Shown: piece after piece, positions 18,799-27,132 of the stretch | How positions within the stretch are numbered: position 1 is the stretch's first letter | Layout of the letters: each line of letters begins with the position of its first letter | Assembly (NCBI GenBank): GCA_019510465.1 | Contig: JAEKKH010000157.1 | Location: 1-35,661, forward strand | DNA: 35,661 nucleotides | Direction: 5' to 3' | Origin: Burkholderiales bacterium | GTDB taxonomy: Bacteria > Pseudomonadota > Gammaproteobacteria > Burkholderiales > Burkholderiaceae_C | Program-made: the position numbers and the translations under genes | The notes under the pieces: model-generated | What the model was told of the DNA's origin: nothing | Seen by the model: the letters and a program-made list of their open reading frames with translations, nothing else | Database searches by the model: none

Positions 18799-19608
18799 TC
18801 AGGCGCGCGCGACGACCACCGGCACGCCCACCGCGGCGCCCTCGGCCCAGGGTTCGTCGACCACCAGCGCGTGCACCTGCGGCCAGGGCGCCACGTGGAA
18901 GGGCGCCGTGCTGCCCAGCTTCGAGTGGTCGGCCAGGATCAGCGTGCGGCGCGCGCAGGCCACCATGGCGCGCTTGAGCGTCGCGTCGGCCTCGTCGGGG
19001 GCGCTGACGCCCAGGTGCGCGTCGATCGCGCAGGCGCCGGGCACGGCCCAGTCGGCGCGGCAGTTGGCCAGCATCGCGACGGCCGCCGGGCCCCACAGCG
19101 CGCGGTTGTCGCGCTGCCAGGTGCCGCCGGTCAGCGCGATCTGGACCCGCGGGTCGTCGGCGAAGAGGGCGGCCACGTCCAGCGAACTGGTGATGATGGT
19201 CAGCGGCCGCACGGTGAGCGCGCGCGCCATGGCCAGCGGCGTCGAGCCGGCGTCCAGCACCACCGTCTGGCCCGGCTCGACCAGTGCCGCCGCGGCTCGG
19301 CCGACGGCGGCCTTGGCCTCGGGCAGCACGGCCGCGCGGTCGCCCAGGCCCAGGCGCTGGGTGTCGAGCGTGACGGCGCCGCCGTGGGTGCGTTGCAGCA
19401 GGCCCTGGTCCTGGAGCGCGAGCAGGTCGCGTCGCACGGTGTGCTCGGACACCTGCAGGAGTCGAGCCAGTTCGAGCACTTCCACGCGGCCCCGCTCGCG
19501 CAGCATCGCCGCGATGCGGCGCTGGCGTTCGGCGGTGAAGCGGGGCGATGGCGAGTCCGTGTTCAAGGACGATCCCGATGCGGGCGACGGCCCGCGCGAT
19601 CCGTCCAT
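18799..19608 (-). CDS. DeoR-family transcriptional regulator
   Basis: A 269-residue DeoR/GlpR-type regulator. The winged helix-turn-helix is at about residues 25-80 (RQRRIAAMLRERGRVEVLELARLLQVSEHTVRRDLLAL, LLQRTHGGAV). The sugar-phosphate-sensing DeoRC domain follows, with VVLDAGSTPLAMARAL, TIITSSLDVA, ALTGGTWQRDNRALWGP and LILADHSKLGS. Family members are usually repressors released by a phosphorylated sugar. The start at 19608 has no clear ribosome site; a TTG about 13 codons inside is possible. It is divergent from an MFS transporter, its probable target, and convergent with the GH30 gene (18 bp gap, no terminator seen). The specific ligand is unknown. Confidence 0.9.
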   Translation of the reverse strand: MDGSRGPSPASGSSLNTDSPSPRFTAERQRRIAAMLRERGRVEVLELARLLQVSEHTVRRDLLALQDQGLLQRTHGGAVTLDTQRLGLGDRAAVLPEAKAAVGRAAAALVEPGQTVVLDAGSTPLAMARALTVRPLTIITSSLDVAALFADDPRVQIALTGGTWQRDNRALWGPAAVAMLANCRADWAVPGACAIDAHLGVSAPDEADATLKRAMVACARRTLILADHSKLGSTAPFHVAPWPQVHALVVDEPWAEGAAVGVPVVVARA

Positions 19609-19632
19609 TCTAGTGATATTCGTGTCGGGATG

Positions 19633-19690
19633 TGCTCGAAAGTGCTCGAATATGCTTGACTGTGGCGAATATGCCGCTAGGATTCGAGCA
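19633..19690. promoter_or_regulatory. Repeats in the DeoR/MFS divergent promoter region
   Basis: TGCTCGAA occurs at 19633-19640 and 19643-19650 (10 bp apart, one helix turn), and its inverse TTCGAGCA at 19683-19690 ends on the MFS start codon. These are the probable operators of the adjacent DeoR-type regulator (inference from position and symmetry). Confidence 0.6.
19656..19683 (+). promoter_or_regulatory. Candidate promoter of the MFS transporter gene
   Basis: TTGACT (19656-19661), 16 bp spacer, TAGGAT (19678-19683). The ATG is at 19690, so transcription would start at about the A of the start codon, giving a leaderless mRNA. The same bases contain AGGA 7 nt before the ATG, which could instead be a ribosome site; the two readings compete. 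Confidence 0.45.
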
Positions 19691-20958
19691 TGGACGATCA
19701 CGCCGCGCCCGCCGCCTCGCTGTCGCCGGGCGCACTCGCCCGCGCGCGCTGGGGCGTCGGCCTCATCTTCTTCGTCAACGGCGCGGCGTTCGCGTCGTGG
19801 GTCTCGCGCATCCCCGCGCTGCGCGCCGGCCTGGACCTGGGCGACGGCGCGCTGGGCAGCGTGCTGTTCGCGATGTCGTGCGGCGTGCTGCTGTCGTTCC
19901 CGCTCGCGGGCAAGGGCGCGCAGCTGCTGGGCGCGCGCCAGCTCGCGCTGCTGGCCGGCGTCGCGCTGCTGCTGATGCTGCCGATGCCGTTCCTGATCGG
20001 CATCCTGCCGTCGCTGGTGCTGGTGATGCTGGAGGTGGGCGCCGCGCTCGGCACGATGCAGGTCGCGATGAACGTGCTGGCGGTCGACGTGCAGGCGCGC
20101 GTGGCGCGACCCATCATGTCCTCGCTGCACGGTGCGTGGAGCGCGGGCGGCCTCGTGGGCGCCGGCGTGGGCAGCCTGGCGGCGCGCGCGGCGCTGTCGC
20201 CGCTGCTGCATCTGGCGGGCGCGGGCGTGGCGCTCGGCGCCTTGCTGCTGCTGGCCCTGATGCTGCTCGCGGGCGCCCGCCTGCCCGCGCGCGCGGGCGC
20301 GGCGCCGCCGCGGCCGTCGATGAGCTTCCGGCCGCCGTCGCTGCGTGGCGATCGCGCGCTGCTGGGCCTGGGCGTCATCTGCCTGTGCGCGTTCCTGGTC
20401 GAGGGCGCGCTGGCCGACTGGAGCGCGGTCTGGTTGCACGAGCACGCGTCGGCCAGCGAATCGCAGGCCGCGCTCGGCTACGCCGTGTTCGCCGGCGCGA
20501 TGACCATGATGCGCCTCGTCGGCGACCGCGTGCTCGAGGTGTTCGGCAGCGTGCGCGTGCTGCGCGTTCTGACGGCGCTCGGCGCGGCGGCGCTGGCAGG
20601 CGCGCTGCTGCTGGCGCGCCTGGACGGCGCGCTGGTCGCGTTCGTCCTGCTGGGCCTCGGGATGGCCACCGTCGTGCCCAGCGCATTCGCCGCCGCGGGA
20701 CGCCGGGCCGATGCGCTGGCCGGCGGCGCGGCGGGCGAGGCATCGGCGGCGCGTGCCGTGGCGCTGCTGTCGGGCTTCGGCTACTCCGGCCTGCTGCTCG
20801 GGCCGCCGCTGATCGGCTGGCTCGCGCAGGCCACGACCCTCACCTGGGCGCTCGGGCTCCTGGTGCTGCTGGTGGCCGCGATCGTCGCGCTGGTGCCGCT
20901 GCTGGACGGACGCGCGCCGCCGCGCCGCGCGCCGCGCGAGGCCGTCGTCGGCGGCTAG
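19690..20958 (+). CDS. MFS transporter
   Basis: A 422-residue, 12-helix major facilitator. The N-terminal half has FFVNGAAFASWVSRIPALRAGLDLGDGALGSVLFAMSCG and the loop GKGAQLLGARQL; the second half starts after a cytoplasmic Pro/Arg loop at about residue 200. The overall pattern resembles the YbjJ-like group of MFS proteins, whose substrates are poorly known. Pairing with a divergent DeoR-type regulator suggests a sugar or sugar derivative. The start is fixed by the divergent promoter region; no longer frame is plausible. It converges on the AsmA-like gene with a 20 bp gap. Confidence 0.88.
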   Translation: MDDHAAPAASLSPGALARARWGVGLIFFVNGAAFASWVSRIPALRAGLDLGDGALGSVLFAMSCGVLLSFPLAGKGAQLLGARQLALLAGVALLLMLPMPFLIGILPSLVLVMLEVGAALGTMQVAMNVLAVDVQARVARPIMSSLHGAWSAGGLVGAGVGSLAARAALSPLLHLAGAGVALGALLLLALMLLAGARLPARAGAAPPRPSMSFRPPSLRGDRALLGLGVICLCAFLVEGALADWSAVWLHEHASASESQAALGYAVFAGAMTMMRLVGDRVLEVFGSVRVLRVLTALGAAALAGALLLARLDGALVAFVLLGLGMATVVPSAFAAAGRRADALAGGAAGEASAARAVALLSGFGYSGLLLGPPLIGWLAQATTLTWALGLLVLLVAAIVALVPLLDGRAPPRRAPREAVVGG

Positions 20959-20978
20959 ACATCCTGGTCGCCGCCTGC

Positions 20979-22895
20979 TCAGCGGCGACCCTGCTGTGCG
21001 GCGGCGTCGTCGCAGCGTTGCGGCGGATCGTCGATCGCGGGCGCGAGCGCCACCTTCAGCGCATGCCACGAACCCTCGGCATGGATGGACTTGTCCAGCG
21101 CCAGCAGCGCGAGCTTCTTGTGCGCCGGCATCAACGTGGCGTCGAGCGACTCGCCGGCGAGGTCGACCGAGCCGCGCACGGCCAGGGCGGTGCCGGGGGT
21201 CTCGAACACGAAGCGGCGCGGCGTGGCCACCCCCTGGGCCAGCGCGAGCGTCGCCGACGCGCACTGCACCGGCACGCGCGCCGCCTTGTCCAACAGCGTG
21301 CGCAGCCATTCGCCGCCGTTCAGGCCCAGCCTGGCATCCAGCCGCTTCGACACGCTCGCCCCGTCCGCGAGCGACACCGTGATCGTGCCGTTCGCGCCGG
21401 CCACCAGTGCGTGCGTCGAGTCGCCGCGCAGGCGCACGTCGGCGCGGCCGTCGATCGCGCCGGCCAATGCGCCGTTGGCGGCCAGCGCCGGCGAGATCCG
21501 GTCGATGCGCAGGCCTCGCGCCGCGACGTCCAGCGCCACGGCGGCCGGAGTGCGCGACGCGTCGACCCTGGCGCTGCCGGTCACGTGGCCCTCGGCCAGG
21601 CCGAGGTCCAGCGAACCCAGCGCCAGGACGCCGTCCTTGAGCACCGCGTGGCCGCCGACGCTCTGCAGCAAGCCGCGGTCGGCGCCCGTGATGCGCGCCG
21701 GCCGGAGCTCGATGTCGGCGTCGAGCGAACGCAGGCGCTCGAAGGGCAGCGGCCGGGTCGACCAGGCGTGCGAGCCGTCCGCCCGAGCGCCGGCCAAGCC
21801 CGGCCCGCCTGGCAGCGTCATGCCGCGCACGAGCGAGACGTCGTCGAGGTCGATGACCGCATCGCGCAGCGTGGCCTGCAGCGCGCGGCGCGGCGTGTCG
21901 CTCTTGAACCCGCCGGTGAAGCTCGCGTCGGCGACCACGCTCGTCCCGCGGCCTGCGCGCACGCGCACGCCCGAGCCCGTCCAGCGCGCGCCGGCGTGCA
22001 CCAGGTGGCCCTGCGCCGACAACGGGCGCAGCCGCGCCAGCGACGCGGGCAGCGGCCAGCCGTCGCCGGCGCTGGCCGTGGCGAACGACGCGCCGATGTC
22101 GACGTCGACGTCGCCCGGCGCGTGCACGTCGTTGCTGGTGCCCGCCGCCTGCAGCGCCAGCGCGCCCAGGCGGGCCTGCGCGCGCAATGCGAACACCCGC
22201 GGCGTGGCGCCGAACGTCAGCACGTCGCTGACGTCCGCCTGGCCCTCGAACGCGCGGTCCCGGTAGCGGCCGGCGAAGTCGAGGTGGCGTGTCAATGGCA
22301 GCTCGGGGCGCGCGGGCAGCGCCCGCGGCACCGGCAGCGTCGTCGAGCGCGCGTCCAGAACCAGCGGGATGCCGCCGTGCACCAGGTGCAGCGTGCTGTC
22401 GCGGGCATCGAGCTCGAGCACGCGCACGCGCGGCGGCCCGCGGTCGTCGGGTCGCGTGATGCGCCAGTTGCGCAGGCCGTCGGCCTGGCGTTCCATGTCG
22501 ACCTGCGCGTCCTGCAGCTCGATGCGGCGGACGACCTTCACGTCGGAGCCCAGCGTGCGCCACGACACGGTCGCCGCGAAGCGCCGCGCCCGGATCAGCG
22601 GCGCCTTCGAAGCGGCCCACGGCGCGTTCTGGATCACGAGGCCGCGGAACTCGAACGTGGGATCGAGGCCGTCGCGCCAACGCACCTCCAGGTCGTCGAA
22701 CTGCACGCTGCGGCCCGAGCGCGCCATCACGTGGTGCTGGATCAGCGGGCGCAGCCAGTTCCAGTCGAACGCGAGGCCCAGCGCGACGCTCGACGCGAGC
22801 ACGGCAAGTGCGACCCACAGGCCGCGCCGGCGGCGCGGCGCGGGCGGGGACGTCGATGCGGGACGGGTCAGCAGGCGCATTCCGCGCCAGAGCAT
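20979..22895 (-). CDS. AsmA-family protein
   Basis: A 638-residue protein with one N-terminal transmembrane helix (about residues 26-45, LWVALAVLASSVALGLAF) and a large periplasmic part. NWLRPLIQHHVMARSGRSVQFDDLEVRW is the recognisable AsmA N-terminal motif; the rest is beta-rich with repeated LDARDSTLHLVHGG-like strands and an AsmA_2-type C-terminal block (ANGTITVSLADGASVSKRLDARLGLNGGEWL). AsmA-like proteins form bridge-like structures thought to move phospholipid between membranes. The ATG at 22895 has AGGG at about 9 nt; an ATG five codons later is possible. The C-terminus is Gln/Arg-rich. Confidence 0.87.
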   Translation of the reverse strand: MLWRGMRLLTRPASTSPPAPRRRRGLWVALAVLASSVALGLAFDWNWLRPLIQHHVMARSGRSVQFDDLEVRWRDGLDPTFEFRGLVIQNAPWAASKAPLIRARRFAATVSWRTLGSDVKVVRRIELQDAQVDMERQADGLRNWRITRPDDRGPPRVRVLELDARDSTLHLVHGGIPLVLDARSTTLPVPRALPARPELPLTRHLDFAGRYRDRAFEGQADVSDVLTFGATPRVFALRAQARLGALALQAAGTSNDVHAPGDVDVDIGASFATASAGDGWPLPASLARLRPLSAQGHLVHAGARWTGSGVRVRAGRGTSVVADASFTGGFKSDTPRRALQATLRDAVIDLDDVSLVRGMTLPGGPGLAGARADGSHAWSTRPLPFERLRSLDADIELRPARITGADRGLLQSVGGHAVLKDGVLALGSLDLGLAEGHVTGSARVDASRTPAAVALDVAARGLRIDRISPALAANGALAGAIDGRADVRLRGDSTHALVAGANGTITVSLADGASVSKRLDARLGLNGGEWLRTLLDKAARVPVQCASATLALAQGVATPRRFVFETPGTALAVRGSVDLAGESLDATLMPAHKKLALLALDKSIHAEGSWHALKVALAPAIDDPPQRCDDAAAQQGRR

Positions 22896-23024
22896 GCGGC
22901 GTGCCCTGTAGGCGAACCGGAGAATCAGGCGCGCCCGCGTCCGACTCCTCCGGTGCCGGCCCGTGCCGCCGTGCGCCGGCGCCTGAACGCCGGCTTGCGC
23001 GGGCCATCGAGCGCGGGAAGTGGC

Positions 23025-23054
23025 TTGACCCGACGGGGAGGGCCTGCCGATAAT
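23025..23054 (+). promoter_or_regulatory. Sigma-70 promoter of the NRAMP transcript
   Basis: TTGACC (23025-23030), 18 bp spacer, GATAAT (23049-23054): the best promoter match in the window. Transcription should start near 23061, more than 400 nt before the transporter start codon. Confidence 0.65.
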
Positions 23055-23151
23055 CCGCGCTTCTCCAACGACACGCACCGACCATGGACTGCCATCCCAG
23101 TCGCGTGCCTTCGTCGTCCGCGGCGCGCGCCTGATCTCCCGGGCGTCCGAC

Positions 23152-23183
23152 GGGCGGTGGAAGGCACCCCGCCCTGACCGCCC
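23152..23183 (+). promoter_or_regulatory. Leader segment with two competing pairings
   Basis: GGGCGGT (23152-23158) can pair with ACCGCCC (23177-23183), while its GGGCGG part can instead pair with CCGCCC (23169-23174). Mutually exclusive helices of this kind occur in regulatory leaders, but the region is so GC-rich that this may be chance. Confidence 0.25.
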
Positions 23184-23304
23184 GGCAGGCAAGCCCTCCC
23201 GCGCCGCGCTCCGCGTGCGCCGGGCCACCTTCCCGTTCTCCGTTCCCCGACGCCTTCGCGCGTCCATCCGCCAGCGCCACGGACGGTGCGCGGAGGAGTT
23301 CCGC

Positions 23305-23475
23305 ATGCGATTCGAATCCAGCCTCCACCTCATGGCGCGCCCGGCGCCCGCCGCCGCCTTCGCCGCGCGGCGCCGCGGCGCCCAAGCCCGCGCCCGCCGG
23401 GCACTCGCGTCGGCAATGCCCTGCCTTGCCGTTCCCGGCCGGCCGGGCCGACGATCGCGGGGAGGCCTGACATGA
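23305..23475 (+). CDS. Candidate 56-residue leader ORF before the NRAMP gene
   Basis: The ATG at 23305 has a near-perfect ribosome site GGAGGAG (23292-23298) with a 6 nt spacer, and the TGA overlaps the transporter ATG as ATGA. The product is basic, starting MRFESSLHLMARPAPAAAF and rich in Arg, Ala and Pro, with no recognisable domain, signal peptide or membrane helix. Translational coupling or a sensing leader peptide, as known before some magnesium transporter genes, is possible. Against it: in DNA this GC-rich, open frames arise by chance and the composition is like that of shadow frames. I do not recognise the protein. Confidence 0.35.
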   Translation: MRFESSLHLMARPAPAAAFAARRRGAQARARRALASAMPCLAVPGRPGRRSRGGLT

Positions 23476-24770
23476 ACATGAAGCCCAACGGCCGCATCGA
23501 CGGCTTCGCCCGGCGCCTCGGCCCCGGCCTGATCACCGGCGCCGCCGACGACGATCCGAGCGGCATCGCCACGTATTCGCAGATCGGCTCGCAGTTCCGC
23601 TTCGGGCTCGTGTGGACGCTGCTGCTCACCACGCCGCTGATGATCGGCATCCAGATGCTGTCGGCGCGCATCGGCTGGGTCACCGGCGAAGGCCTGGGCG
23701 CCAACATCGCCAAGATGTGCCCGCGCTGGCTGACGCTGGCGCTCGTCGGGCTGCTGGTGGCGGCCAACACCATCAACATCGCCGCCGACATCGGCGCGAT
23801 GGGCGAGGCCGTGCGCCTGCTCGCGGGCGGCCACGCGATCGTCTACGTGGTCGGCTTCGGCGCGTTGTCCCTGGTGGGCCAGCTGGCGTTCTCGTACGAG
23901 CGCACGGTGCGCGTGCTCAAGTGGCTCACGCTGGGGCTGTTCGCGTACGTGGCGGTGATCCTGTCGGTGGCGGTGCCGTGGCGCCAGGTGGCCGTCGAAG
24001 GCCTGACGCCGTGGCGCTTCGTGCCGCCGGGCACGACGATGACCGACTACGCGTCCATGGTGGTGGCCGTGCTCGGCACCACCATCAGCCCCTACCTGTT
24101 CTTCTGGCAGGCCTCGCAGGAGGTGGAGGACAACGCGCGCCGGCCCGAGGCCGCCAAGCTGCGCGACCACCCGGAATACGCGGCGGAGCACCTGTCACGG
24201 ATCAAGCAGGACACGTCGTTCGGCATGGTGTTCTCCAACGTGATCGCGCTGTGCATCGTCATCGCCACCGGCGTCACGCTGAACCTGCACGGCGTGACCA
24301 GCATCCAGACCTCGTCGCAGGCAGCCGAGGCGCTGCGGCCGGTGGCCGGGCAGTTCGCGTTCGCGGTCTTCGCGCTCGGCATCATCGGCACGGGGCTGCT
24401 GGCCGTGCCGGTGCTGGCCGGCTCGGCCGCCTACGCGGTGAGCGAGGCGTTCGGCTGGAAGTCGGGCCTGTCGCGCGGCTTCCGCGAGGCGCGCGGCTTC
24501 TACGCGATCATCATCGCGGCCACGCTCATCGGCACGCTGCTGAGCGCACGCGAGGTCGACCCGATCAAGGCGCTGGTGTGGAGCGCCATCGTCAACGGCG
24601 TCATCTCGGTGCCCATCATGGTGGTGATGATGTGGATCGGGCAGTCGAAGCGCCTGATGGGCCGGTTCACGATGAGCCTGCGCCACCGCATCTTCGGCTG
24701 GGCCGCCACGGCGGTGATGGCGGCAGCCGTCGCCGGGCTGTTCTTCACCAGCTGGCGCGCCGGGCAATAG
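23472..24770 (+). CDS. NRAMP-family divalent metal transporter, divergent ligand motifs
   Basis: A 432-residue inner-membrane protein with 11 hydrophobic helices and the NRAMP fold. In helix 1, the canonical DPGN metal-binding motif reads DPSG (Asp28-Gly31, in GAADDDPSGIATYSQIG); in helix 6 the canonical MPH block reads ISPY (205-208, followed by LFFWQASQEVEDN). Asp28 is kept, but the Asn and Met ligands of manganese/iron transporters are Gly and Ser. The substrate is therefore uncertain; NRAMP-related magnesium transporters are a possible comparison. The start at 23472 has GGGGAGG at 6 nt; an ATG two codons later is the alternative. The leader is long. It is convergent with the diguanylate cyclase gene (15 bp gap). 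Confidence 0.88.
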   Translation: MNMKPNGRIDGFARRLGPGLITGAADDDPSGIATYSQIGSQFRFGLVWTLLLTTPLMIGIQMLSARIGWVTGEGLGANIAKMCPRWLTLALVGLLVAANTINIAADIGAMGEAVRLLAGGHAIVYVVGFGALSLVGQLAFSYERTVRVLKWLTLGLFAYVAVILSVAVPWRQVAVEGLTPWRFVPPGTTMTDYASMVVAVLGTTISPYLFFWQASQEVEDNARRPEAAKLRDHPEYAAEHLSRIKQDTSFGMVFSNVIALCIVIATGVTLNLHGVTSIQTSSQAAEALRPVAGQFAFAVFALGIIGTGLLAVPVLAGSAAYAVSEAFGWKSGLSRGFREARGFYAIIIAATLIGTLLSAREVDPIKALVWSAIVNGVISVPIMVVMMWIGQSKRLMGRFTMSLRHRIFGWAATAVMAAAVAGLFFTSWRAGQ

Positions 24771-24785
24771 GGCGCGGCACGTGGC

Positions 24786-25880
24786 TCAAGGCGCCATCAC
24801 GAAGCAGTTGCGGCCCGCGCGCTTGGCCTGGTAGAGCGCCGTGTCGGCGCGTGCCACCAGCGCTTCCACCGCCTCGCCCCGCACGCTGGTGGCCACGCCG
24901 GCCGACACCGTCACGCGAAAGTCGGCCGGCAGCCCCTCGATGCTCGTCCACCCATGCGCGGCCACCGCGCTGCGGATGCGCTCGACCGCCAGCGAGGCGC
25001 TCTCCACCGGCGTGGTGACGGGCATCAGCAGCACGAACTCCTCGCCGCCCCAGCGCGCGAAGCGGTCGGTCACGCGCATGTGGGCCTGCACCAGCGTGCA
25101 GAAGTCGCGCAGCACCGCGTCGCCGGCCGCGTGGCCGAAGCGATCGTTGATCGCCTTGAAGTGGTCGAGGTCGAACAGCGCCACCGAGTAGGGCTGCTGC
25201 GTGCGGTGCGAACGCTCGCGCTCGTCCTGCAGCAGCTCCATGAAATGGCGCCGGTTGAACGCGCCGGTCAGGTCGTCGTGGCTGGCCAGTTCCTGGATGC
25301 GCGCCAGCGACAGGGTCAGCTGCTTGTTGCGCTGCGACAGCTCGGCGCGCAGCGTGCTGAACTGCATGCCGATCAGCGACAGCCGGCGCACCGCCAGGAA
25401 GAAGAACAGCCACATCAGCACGATGTTGAAGTTCGTCAATTCCGGATACGCGAAGCGCGCGCGGCCGATCCACAGCGCCAGCGCGGTGGTCGCGCCGAAG
25501 CCCAGCCATGTCCAGCGGAACTGCTGCGGCGTGAAGCCGAGCATCGCGTAGTTGAACGACACCAGGCTGGACGCGAGGAAGATCATCCACAGCCGCGGCG
25601 CCGCCACGATGAAGATCAGCTGGATCAGGTAGTTCGCCAGCAGTTGCGCCCACAGCAGCCAGCGGTCCCTGAAGCGCAGGTTCCAGCCGCGCACGACCGC
25701 CAGCAGGAAAAAGCCCGTGCTGCCGACGCTCAGGACGAAGAACCAGCCGGCGACCATCCAGGTGACGGTGCCGTTCCAGGCGAACAAGCCGATCAGCAAG
25801 GCCTGCAGCAACGAGCTCACCAGCGTCATGGTGGTCGTCTTGACGCGCTGCGCCTGGAGCTGCGGGTGCATGGAGTTCAT
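24786..25880 (-). CDS. Membrane diguanylate cyclase (GGDEF domain)
   Basis: A 364-residue protein. Residues 18-170 hold about six hydrophobic helices with very short loops, forming a membrane sensor I cannot assign to a named MASE type. A short coiled segment (FSTLRAELSQRNKQLTLSLARIQELA, about 175-200) links to a GGDEF domain from HDDLTGAFNRRHF to the end. The active loop is GGEEF (278-282) and the allosteric I-site RxxD is intact as RVTD (269-272), five residues upstream, so the enzyme should make c-di-GMP from GTP and be product-inhibited. The substrate region FDLDHFKAINDRFGH is normal. The start is uncertain among ATG 25880, 25871 and 25925; none has a clear ribosome site. Monocistronic as far as seen. 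Confidence 0.93.
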   Translation of the reverse strand: MNSMHPQLQAQRVKTTTMTLVSSLLQALLIGLFAWNGTVTWMVAGWFFVLSVGSTGFFLLAVVRGWNLRFRDRWLLWAQLLANYLIQLIFIVAAPRLWMIFLASSLVSFNYAMLGFTPQQFRWTWLGFGATTALALWIGRARFAYPELTNFNIVLMWLFFFLAVRRLSLIGMQFSTLRAELSQRNKQLTLSLARIQELASHDDLTGAFNRRHFMELLQDERERSHRTQQPYSVALFDLDHFKAINDRFGHAAGDAVLRDFCTLVQAHMRVTDRFARWGGEEFVLLMPVTTPVESASLAVERIRSAVAAHGWTSIEGLPADFRVTVSAGVATSVRGEAVEALVARADTALYQAKRAGRNCFVMAP

Positions 25881-26044
25881 GGGAGCGGGGCGACTCCCGG
25901 TCTGCGGAGGGTCCGGCGCGAGCATACGGGAAGCGCCGCCGCTTGCCAGTGCTCGGAAACGCCACGTGGCGACCGGGCGACAACGCGCGCCGCCCCCGCG
26001 TCAGGCGGCTGACGCGGCCACGCGTCGCGGCAAGGGGGCCCGGC

Positions 26045-26413
26045 CTAGTGGCGGGGCCGGCGCGTGATGTCGATCGCGCCGGCCTTGGCGAACGCGAGCT
26101 CGGCCCGCGCGGCTTCGGGCTGGTCGTCGACATCCACCCGCACCACGGCGCCGCCGCGCCGCATGGCCGCGGCGTAGGCGCTGACGTCGTGGCCGATGCC
26201 CAGGAGCCCGGCGAAGAAGTTGCGCAGGTGATCGATGACGCTGTCGTCGGAGACCGGCGCCGGCGGCACGGGCTCGCCGGCGTCGTCGAACGCCGGCACG
26301 CGCGTCTCGATGGCGTGGACACGGCGCGGGTCGAAGCGGTCGTTGGCGAGGGCGACGATGGCCGCGCGCGCGGCCGCCTGCTGGTCGAACGTTCCGACGA
26401 CGATGTGGGGCAT
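26045..26413 (-). CDS. Small general-stress-like protein (YflT/GSP17M type)
   Basis: A 122-residue soluble protein. The opening HIVVGTFDQQAAARAAIVALANDRFDP, the middle DHLRNFFAGLLGI and the RGGAVVRVDVDDQPEAARAELAF strand-helix pair resemble the YflT-type 'heat-induced stress protein' domain, a two-layer fold of unknown function. The start has AGGA at 6 nt. It lies 61 bp downstream of the DUF4142 gene on the same strand, and the pair may be one stress-inducible unit. A more precise function cannot be read. Confidence 0.7.
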   Translation of the reverse strand: MPHIVVGTFDQQAAARAAIVALANDRFDPRRVHAIETRVPAFDDAGEPVPPAPVSDDSVIDHLRNFFAGLLGIGHDVSAYAAAMRRGGAVVRVDVDDQPEAARAELAFAKAGAIDITRRPRH

Positions 26414-26474
26414 GGCGATTCCTGTCGATGGGGAGAGGGCGTCCGCGCCGCGCGCGTCGACGCGGCGGCGGACT

Positions 26475-27014
26475 TCAGGACTTCGGCTCGGCGTCGGTCT
26501 TCGACTTGAGCTGGCGGGCCATTTCCAGGTGGTGCTGCAGCGTGGGCAGCGTCTTCTGGGCCCAGGCCTTGACGTCGGCGTCGGTGCCCTTGTCGGCCTC
26601 CTTCTGGAACAGCTTGACCGTGTCCTCGTGGTCCTTCACGCCGATGGAGTCGGCGTAGTGCTGGTCGAAGCTGGAGCCCTTGCGGCCCGACAGCATCTTG
26701 ATCTCGGCCTTCTTCACGGTCGACGGGTCGTCGGAGACCTTGACGCCCTTCTGATCGGCCAGCGCCTTGAGCTCGCTGCCGGCCTTGCCGTGGTCGTCGA
26801 CCATCTGCTGGGCGAACGACTTCACGTCGGCGCTGGACGATTGCGAGATCGCCACCTTGCTGGCCTGGACCTCGGCATTGCCGCCCTCGGCGGCGTCCTT
26901 CAGGAACGACTTGTCCTGGTGCGACAGCTTGGCGGTGTCCGCCGCCTGGGCGCCCAGCCCGACGGCGAGCGCGACGGTGGCGGCGGACAACAGGGTCAAC
27001 GGCTTCGATTGCAT
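26475..27014 (-). CDS. Exported DUF4142 protein
   Basis: A 179-residue periplasmic protein with a Sec signal peptide (cleavage after GAQA, residue 24) and an all-helical DUF4142 domain: LSHQDKSFLKDAAEGGNAEVQASKVA, SSADVKSFAQQMVDDHGKAGSELKALA, DQHYADSIGVKDHEDTVKLFQKEA and VKAWAQKTLPTLQHHLEMARQL. The paired HxxE/DH positions resemble ferritin-like bundles, and the family is frequent in stress-tolerant proteobacteria; the function is unknown. CAGGAG lies 5 nt before the start. The gene runs into the stress-like gene downstream. Confidence 0.9.
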   Translation of the reverse strand: MQSKPLTLLSAATVALAVGLGAQAADTAKLSHQDKSFLKDAAEGGNAEVQASKVAISQSSSADVKSFAQQMVDDHGKAGSELKALADQKGVKVSDDPSTVKKAEIKMLSGRKGSSFDQHYADSIGVKDHEDTVKLFQKEADKGTDADVKAWAQKTLPTLQHHLEMARQLKSKTDAEPKS

Positions 27015-27132
27015 GAGAACTCCTGGTGGGTGGACGAGGCCCGCCGCGGCGGCGGCGGAGGGTGCGCCAGCTGCGGCAAGGTCCATGCCCCGACAAGAGC
27101 ACGGGACACGGCCGCGGTGCCAACATGCGCCC

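Larger units (their letters stand above)
22896..23471. other. 576 bp region: promoter and long leader of the NRAMP gene
   Basis: Contains a good plus-strand promoter at 23025-23054, a predicted leader of about 410 nt with alternative GC-rich pairings, and a 57-codon ORF with a strong ribosome site at 23305. The first 130 bases (22896-23024) show nothing I can assign. I found no match to the GGGGAGUAG core of the yybP-ykoY manganese riboswitch. Confidence 0.5.

Noticed and set aside
18799-23385. 1528-codon minus-strand open frame spanning DeoR, MFS and AsmA regions
   Set aside because: Only its last 269 codons (DeoR regulator) resemble a protein family; the rest runs antisense to the MFS gene and out of frame in the AsmA gene.
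22896-23471. yybP-ykoY manganese riboswitch before the NRAMP gene
   Set aside because: The conserved GGGGAGUAG core is absent; the GGGGAGG seen just before 23472 is the ribosome site, and the one at about 23035 is inside the promoter spacer.
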